Origin: CAZNKU01 sp045654805
GTDB taxonomy: Bacteria; Bacillota; Clostridia; Monoglobales; Firm-18
Reading direction: 5' to 3'
DNA: 64,000 nucleotides
Assembly (NCBI GenBank): GCA_045654805.1
Contig: JAZOOD010000067.1
Coordinates: forward strand, 1-64,000
The notes under the pieces are model-generated. The model worked only from the letters and a program-made list of their open reading frames with translations. It was not told the DNA's origin and made no database searches. Positions 59,960 to 64,000 of the stretch are shown here, one piece after another. The position numbers were made by a program, and so were the translations under genes. Within the stretch, counting starts at the first letter, position 1; the number at the start of each line of letters is the position of its first letter.

Positions 59960-59988
59960 TTGAAGATATTTTCTTTTTATAGTATAAT
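59960..59988 (+). promoter_or_regulatory. Promoter of the sodium-pump decarboxylase operon
   Basis: TTGAAG (59960-59965), a 17-base spacer and TATAAT (59983-59988), 33 bases before the ATG. An AT-only inverted repeat AAGAAAATAT / ATATTTTCTT (59939-59948, 59966-59975) overlaps it and may be a weak terminator for the gene before. Confidence 0.68.
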
Positions 59989-60021
59989 TTCTAATGTTGA
60001 TTAAAAAATGGAGGTAAACTT

Positions 60022-61515
60022 ATGAACAATATGGATAAGCTTGCTGAATTACAGTCAAGACGCAAAAATATTGAAGTGGCTTGCAAAAGTAATAACGATA
60101 AAAATTCAGCAAGAGAGCGTATAAAACTTTTGTTTGATGAAGGAAGTTTTGTTGAAATCAATGCATTTGTTACCGGTGAAGACGCTGCAGAAGGTGTTAT
60201 ATCCGGCTACGGTACAGTAAATGACTGTCTTGTGTATGCATATTCACAGGATTATAGTGCGACCGGTGGTGCTTTAGGCGGTGCTAATGCAAAAAAAATT
60301 ACATACACTTTAGATATGGCCTCAAAAATGGGTGCACCCGTTGTAAGTATTCTTGATTCTAAGGGTGCTAAAATTGCTGAAGGCATTGATGCATTGGCTG
60401 CTATTGGTGAAATTTATGCAAAAAACACCGAACTTTCAGGCTTGGTACCACAAATTGCAGTAGTGCTTGGTGATTGTGCAGGAGGTGCTGTGTTTACACC
60501 TTCAATTTCGGATTTTGTTTTTATGTCTGAAAAGAATACAAATATGTATATGAACAGTCCATCTGTTATTGCAGGCAATTGTGATGATGGTTGTACTGCA
60601 GAAGAAGTTGGTTCTGCAAAAGCATGTGCTAAAAACGGTAGTGCGGATTTTGTGTTTGCGACAGAGGAAGAATGTTTTACTGAGGTTAAGAAACTTCTTG
60701 ATTATCTACCCTCAAACAATTTGGATGGAGCTCCATTTGAAGTTCCAACAGACGATATTAACAGAATTTCTGAAAATATCATCAATATGATTCCGGATAA
60801 TGGAGAGGGTTTTGATATTAAAAATATTATTAAAGAAGTTGCTGACGGTGCTGTTTTTTATGAAATTGCTGCTGAATATGCGGAAAGTATAGTTACAGGA
60901 TTTATAAAGCTTAACGGTGTAACTGTTGGTGTAGTTGCAAATAATTCTAAAAAACATAATGGAGAACTTTGCATAAAGGCTGCTAAGAAGGCATCAAAAT
61001 TCATTAATTTCTGTGATTCATTCAATATTTCTGTTGTTACCTTTGTTGATTGCGGCGGTTTTGTTGCAAGTAAATGTCAGGAAAACAACGGTCTTTCTGA
61101 TGCTGCTTCAACATTGTTGGCTACATATTCAAATGCTACTGTTCCAAAAGTAACTGTTATTGTTCGTAAGGCTTATGGTAGTGCTTATCTTGCAATGGGT
61201 TCAAAGGTATGTGGTGCTGATATGGTATTTGCATATCCTACTGCTGAAATTGCAATTACTTCACCCGAGGTTGCTGCAAATATAATGTATAATGATGAGA
61301 TTGCTTCATCTTCTGACCCTGTTGCTTGCAGGGCACAGAAAATTGATGAATACAGAAATGTTGTTGCAGCTCCGTATACTGCTGCATCAAAAGGATATAT
61401 TGACGATGTTATTGAGCCTGACAGCACAAGACCTCGCCTTATCAGCGCTCTTGAAATGCTTTATGCAAAAAGAGTTAAATCCGTTGCTAAAAAGCATATC
61501 AATATGCCACTTTAA
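60022..61515 (+). CDS. mmdA: Acyl-CoA carboxyltransferase subunit (MmdA type)
   Basis: A 497-residue carboxyltransferase with two crotonase-like halves: SARERIKLLFDEGSF and the DYSATGGALGGANAKK motif in the N-terminal half, and VTFVDCGGFVASKCQE, VIVRKAYGSAYLAMGSKVCGADMVFAYP in the C-terminal half. It resembles the alpha subunit of methylmalonyl-CoA decarboxylase, which moves CO2 between an acyl-CoA and biotin. Which acyl-CoA is used is not evident. GGAGG precedes the ATG. It leads an operon with OadG, biotin carrier, sodium-pump beta subunit and OadA. Confidence 0.88.
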   Translation: MNNMDKLAELQSRRKNIEVACKSNNDKNSARERIKLLFDEGSFVEINAFVTGEDAAEGVISGYGTVNDCLVYAYSQDYSATGGALGGANAKKITYTLDMASKMGAPVVSILDSKGAKIAEGIDALAAIGEIYAKNTELSGLVPQIAVVLGDCAGGAVFTPSISDFVFMSEKNTNMYMNSPSVIAGNCDDGCTAEEVGSAKACAKNGSADFVFATEEECFTEVKKLLDYLPSNNLDGAPFEVPTDDINRISENIINMIPDNGEGFDIKNIIKEVADGAVFYEIAAEYAESIVTGFIKLNGVTVGVVANNSKKHNGELCIKAAKKASKFINFCDSFNISVVTFVDCGGFVASKCQENNGLSDAASTLLATYSNATVPKVTVIVRKAYGSAYLAMGSKVCGADMVFAYPTAEIAITSPEVAANIMYNDEIASSSDPVACRAQKIDEYRNVVAAPYTAASKGYIDDVIEPDSTRPRLISALEMLYAKRVKSVAKKHINMPL

Positions 61516-61534
61516 TTGATAAGGATGTGAATTT

Positions 61535-61885
61535 ATGTCATTATTAGATAAATTAAGTCAAGGCTTACCGATTGCTATAATCGGGTATGTAATGGTGTTT
61601 GTGGTTTTGGCAATTCTTTGGGGTGTTATAGAACTAATGAGAGTTATTCTTACACCTAAAAAAACAAAGGTTGCAGAAGTTAAACCTGTTGAAAATTCTG
61701 TACAGAATGTTGTGGAGGAAGAACAGGTTGAAGAGGGTGAATTAGTTGCAGTTTTAACTGCCGCTGTTGCCGCATCTCTTAACACTTCAACATATAATTT
61801 AAGAATAAAATCGTTTAAAAGAATTGATACAAAAAATAATGCTTGGTCAAATGCATCAAGAAATGATGCTATAAATAAGTTTTAA
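61535..61885 (+). CDS. OadG family small membrane subunit
   Basis: A 116-residue protein with one N-terminal membrane segment (about 12-36, LPIAIIGYVMVFVVLAILWGVIELM), then a charged linker rich in Val/Glu and a C-terminal soluble part (INTS-like SLNTSTYNLRIKSFKRID). This is the layout of the gamma/delta subunit of Na+-translocating decarboxylases, which holds the carboxyltransferase and biotin carrier to the membrane beta subunit. It is 19 bases after mmdA. Confidence 0.88.
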   Translation: MSLLDKLSQGLPIAIIGYVMVFVVLAILWGVIELMRVILTPKKTKVAEVKPVENSVQNVVEEEQVEEGELVAVLTAAVAASLNTSTYNLRIKSFKRIDTKNNAWSNASRNDAINKF

Positions 61886-61903
61886 TTTTGGAGGATTATG
61901 AAA

Positions 61904-62278
61904 ATGAGAAAATTTGTTATAAATGTAAATGGTAAATCCTATGATGTAGAAGTAGAAGAAATCAGAAACGGTGTTGCCGTTTCAACTCCAGTTGCTACAG
62001 CACCTGTTGCTGCTCCTGCGCCTCAGGCAGCTCCTGCCGCTCTAAAAGCAACAGGTTCTGCAGGTTCTGTTAAGGTTGAAGCTCCAATGCCAGGTAATGT
62101 TTTGAAACTTAATGTTAAAGTTGGCGACACAGTAGCTGAAGGACAGGCTGTTGCAGTTTTGGAAGCTATGAAGATGGAAAATGATATCGTTGCTCCAAGT
62201 GCAGGTACAGTTGCATCAGTTAATGTTTCTGTGGGTGATAGTATCAATTCAGGCGATGTACTTGTTACTCTTAACTAA
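61904..62278 (+). CDS. Biotin carboxyl carrier subunit
   Basis: A 124-residue protein: a short N-terminal domain (MRKFVINVNGKSYDVEVEE), an Ala/Pro-rich flexible hinge (about 28-50) and a C-terminal biotinyl domain (about 55-124) with the biotinylated lysine K90 in EAMKMEND. It shuttles CO2 from the carboxyltransferase to the membrane decarboxylase. An ATG at 61898 is in frame but only three bases from GGAGG; the ATG at 61904 has proper spacing. Confidence 0.95.
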   Translation: MRKFVINVNGKSYDVEVEEIRNGVAVSTPVATAPVAAPAPQAAPAALKATGSAGSVKVEAPMPGNVLKLNVKVGDTVAEGQAVAVLEAMKMENDIVAPSAGTVASVNVSVGDSINSGDVLVTLN

Positions 62279-62320
62279 GTGGTAATTAAGCGAATTTCTA
62301 CTTAAGAAAGGGTGAATGTT

Positions 62321-63562
62321 TTGTTTGAATTTTTGTTACAAGGTATTACAAGTTTTTTTCAAAGTACCGGTATATATAAAATAATATCTGCAGCCTCAAG
62401 TTCAGGTGCAATTACAATAGGTAGTGTTGATATTGGTACAATTATAATGATTGCAATAGCATGTTTGTTAGTTTATCTTGCAATTGGTAAAAAGTTTGAA
62501 CCATTATTACTTTTACCTATTGCTTTTGGTATGTTACTTGCAAATATGCCAGGTGCTAATTTGTTACATAACGAATTGTTTGTTGGTGATGGCACACAGG
62601 AACATTTTGTCGTAAATTATGGACAGGTATTGCAGGAAGGCGGTCTTTTGGACTTGCTTTATATGGGTGTTAAGCTTGGTATTTATCCGTCATTGATTTT
62701 CCTTGGTATTGGTACAATGACAGACTTTGCACCACTTATTGCTAATCCAAAAAGTTTGATGCTTGGTGCTGCGGCACAGCTTGGCGTATTTGTAGCTTTT
62801 TTGGGTGCGTTGTTCCTTCCTTTTACAATTTATGAAGCATTTGCTATTGGTATTATCGGTGGTGCGGATGGTCCTACAGCTATTTTGGTTACAAAGACTA
62901 CAGCTCCAGCATTATTGCCTGCTATAGCTATTGCGGCATATTCATATATGGCATTGATTCCTATCATTCAGCCGCCAATTATGAAGCTTTTAACAACTAA
63001 AAAGGAACGTTCAGTTAAAATGTCAACTCTGCGTCCTGTTTCCAGAATTGAAAAACTTTGCTTCCCTATTATTGTAACTATAGTTGTCGCTTTGATTGTA
63101 CCTGATGCAATTCCATTGGTTGGTATGCTGATGCTTGGTAACCTTATCAAGGAAAGTGGCGTTGCAGACAGACTTTCAAAAACTGCACAGAACGAACTTA
63201 TGAATATAGTTACAATATTCCTTGGAACAACCGTTGGTGCTACTGCATCAGCAAGCACTTTCCTACAGTGGCAGACAATATTCATTGTCCTTTTAGGACT
63301 TATTGCATTTGCAATCAGTACAGCAGGTGGTTTGTTGGCTGGTAAGGTAATGTACATTCTTACAAAGGGTAAGATTAATCCACTTATTGGTTCTGCAGGT
63401 GTTTCTGCTGTTCCTATGGCTGCACGTGTTGCACAAAATGTAGGTCAAAAGGAAGTTCCTACTAACTATCTTTTGATGCACGCTATGGGACCAAATGTGG
63501 CAGGTGTTATTGGTTCTGCAGTTGCAGCAGGTGTATTCCTGACATTCTTTAAGATTTTATAA
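62321..63562 (+). CDS. oadB: Sodium ion-translocating decarboxylase subunit beta
   Basis: A 413-residue membrane protein with about nine or more hydrophobic segments and the OadB/MmdB/GcdB signatures GIYPSLIFLGIGTMTDFAPLIANP, IGIIGGADGPTAILVT with the conserved D183 used in Na+ transport, and a C-terminal SAVPMAARVAQNVGQKE. It decarboxylates carboxybiotin and exports Na+. GTG at 62312 lies in the AAAGGGTG ribosome site; the TTG at 62321 is the preferred start. Confidence 0.95.
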   Translation: MFEFLLQGITSFFQSTGIYKIISAASSSGAITIGSVDIGTIIMIAIACLLVYLAIGKKFEPLLLLPIAFGMLLANMPGANLLHNELFVGDGTQEHFVVNYGQVLQEGGLLDLLYMGVKLGIYPSLIFLGIGTMTDFAPLIANPKSLMLGAAAQLGVFVAFLGALFLPFTIYEAFAIGIIGGADGPTAILVTKTTAPALLPAIAIAAYSYMALIPIIQPPIMKLLTTKKERSVKMSTLRPVSRIEKLCFPIIVTIVVALIVPDAIPLVGMLMLGNLIKESGVADRLSKTAQNELMNIVTIFLGTTVGATASASTFLQWQTIFIVLLGLIAFAISTAGGLLAGKVMYILTKGKINPLIGSAGVSAVPMAARVAQNVGQKEVPTNYLLMHAMGPNVAGVIGSAVAAGVFLTFFKIL

Positions 63563-63577
63563 TTGGAGGTAAATATA

Positions 63578-64000
63578 ATGAGTAAAGTAAAAATTACCGA
63601 AACAGTTTTAAGAGATGCTCATCAGTCACTTATTGCAACTCGTATGACAACTGACGAAATGTTGCCTATGATTGAGATGCTTGATGATATAGGTTATAAC
63701 GCTTTGGAAGCATGGGGCGGTGCTACATTTGATTCTTGCCTTAGATTTTTAAACGAAGACCCATGGGAAAGATTAAGAAAAATTAAGGCAAAGGCTAAAA
63801 AAACACCTTTACAGATGCTTTTCAGAGGTCAGAATATCTTAGGTTACAGACATTATGCAGATGATGTTGTTGAATATTTTGTACAAAAGTGTGTTGCAAA
63901 CGGTATTGATATTATCAGAATTTTCGACGCACTTAATGATGTCAGAAACCTTCAGACTGCTATTAATGCTACAAAGAAGGAAAAAGGACATGTACAAGCT
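63578..64000 (+). CDS. oadA: Oxaloacetate decarboxylase/pyruvate carboxylase subunit alpha (partial)
   Basis: The first 141 codons of an OadA/PycB-type carboxyltransferase run off the window end with no stop. The start MSKVKITETVLRDAHQSL contains metal ligand D13 of the TIM barrel; EAWGGATFDSCLRFLNEDPWERLR, QMLFRGQNILGYRHYADD and IFDALND are all typical. This enzyme moves carboxyl groups between oxaloacetate/pyruvate and biotin. TTGGAGG precedes the ATG. Whether this copy has its own biotinyl domain lies outside the window. Confidence 0.93.
   Translation, partial: MSKVKITETVLRDAHQSLIATRMTTDEMLPMIEMLDDIGYNALEAWGGATFDSCLRFLNEDPWERLRKIKAKAKKTPLQMLFRGQNILGYRHYADDVVEYFVQKCVANGIDIIRIFDALNDVRNLQTAINATKKEKGHVQA

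Noticed and set aside
60022..61515. Acetyl-CoA or propionyl-CoA carboxylase identity for the carboxyltransferase
   Set aside because: No biotin carboxylase gene is adjacent, whereas OadG and a Na+-pumping beta subunit are, so a decarboxylase or transcarboxylase role fits better.

Overview
The window is 64 kb of AT-rich bacterial chromosome that reads as an anaerobic member of the Clostridia (Firmicutes). Supporting signs are pyruvate:ferredoxin oxidoreductase, rubrerythrin, the redox repressor Rex, a type III glutamine synthetase, a YtxC-like sporulation gene, an SLH-domain surface protein, mini-RNase III, split transketolase, a Na+-pumping decarboxylase operon, consensus sigma-A promoters (TTGACA-17-TATAAT) and frequent TTG/GTG starts behind strong Shine-Dalgarno sites. 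I cannot name genus or species. I see no phage, IS element, CRISPR array or rRNA; the only RNA gene is one tRNA-Arg. No stretch longer than 300 bases lacks a gene.

Layout. 1-2161: end of rpmA, then obgE and rex. 2168-5655: glnN (GSIII), rubrerythrin and two small genes, one a redox-disulfide protein. 5656-7380: three hairpins, then a DUF6873-like gene and ytxC. 7385-9683 (minus): azlCD amino-acid exporter, meso-diaminopimelate dehydrogenase, tRNA-Arg(ACG). 9776-18953: cysteine desulfurase-thiI, pncC-type cinA, recA-recX-rimO-pgsA-plsX-acpP-rnc and a shortened radical SAM gene. 18974-33839: a translation/secretion/chromosome block smc-ftsY-UPF0182-ylxM-ffh-rpsP-khpA-rimM-trmD-nadD-yqeK-rsfS-leuS. 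33901-41647: rsmI, a secreted SH3-NlpC/P60 hydrolase, a divergent DapF homologue, cysE-cysS-mrnC, a YitT protein and split transketolase. 41699-47647 (minus): NAGPA-Big-SLH surface protein, zinc/manganese ABC transporter, Mrp ATPase. 47784-54248: PFOR, mntP (minus) and an EF-G-like GTPase. 54369-57967: AraC regulator divergent from a PIG-L deacetylase, PfkB kinase and NagB-like gene. 58155-59914: DMT exporter and a pseudouridine synthase. 60022-64000: Na+-pumping biotin decarboxylase operon, running off the end.

Most of the window is housekeeping. The points worth following up are local: three 11-bp-spaced TGTTAC repeats matching the WalR box upstream of the NlpC/P60 gene; a DapF homologue that keeps both catalytic cysteines but has lost the surrounding substrate loops in a genome that has the Ddh bypass; an AraC-controlled deacetylase/kinase/isomerase cassette whose NagB-like enzyme has Met where the catalytic Asp of NagB lies; a perfect palindrome over the metal-transporter promoter; and a carboxylase operon whose subunits together equal transcarboxylase plus a sodium pump.
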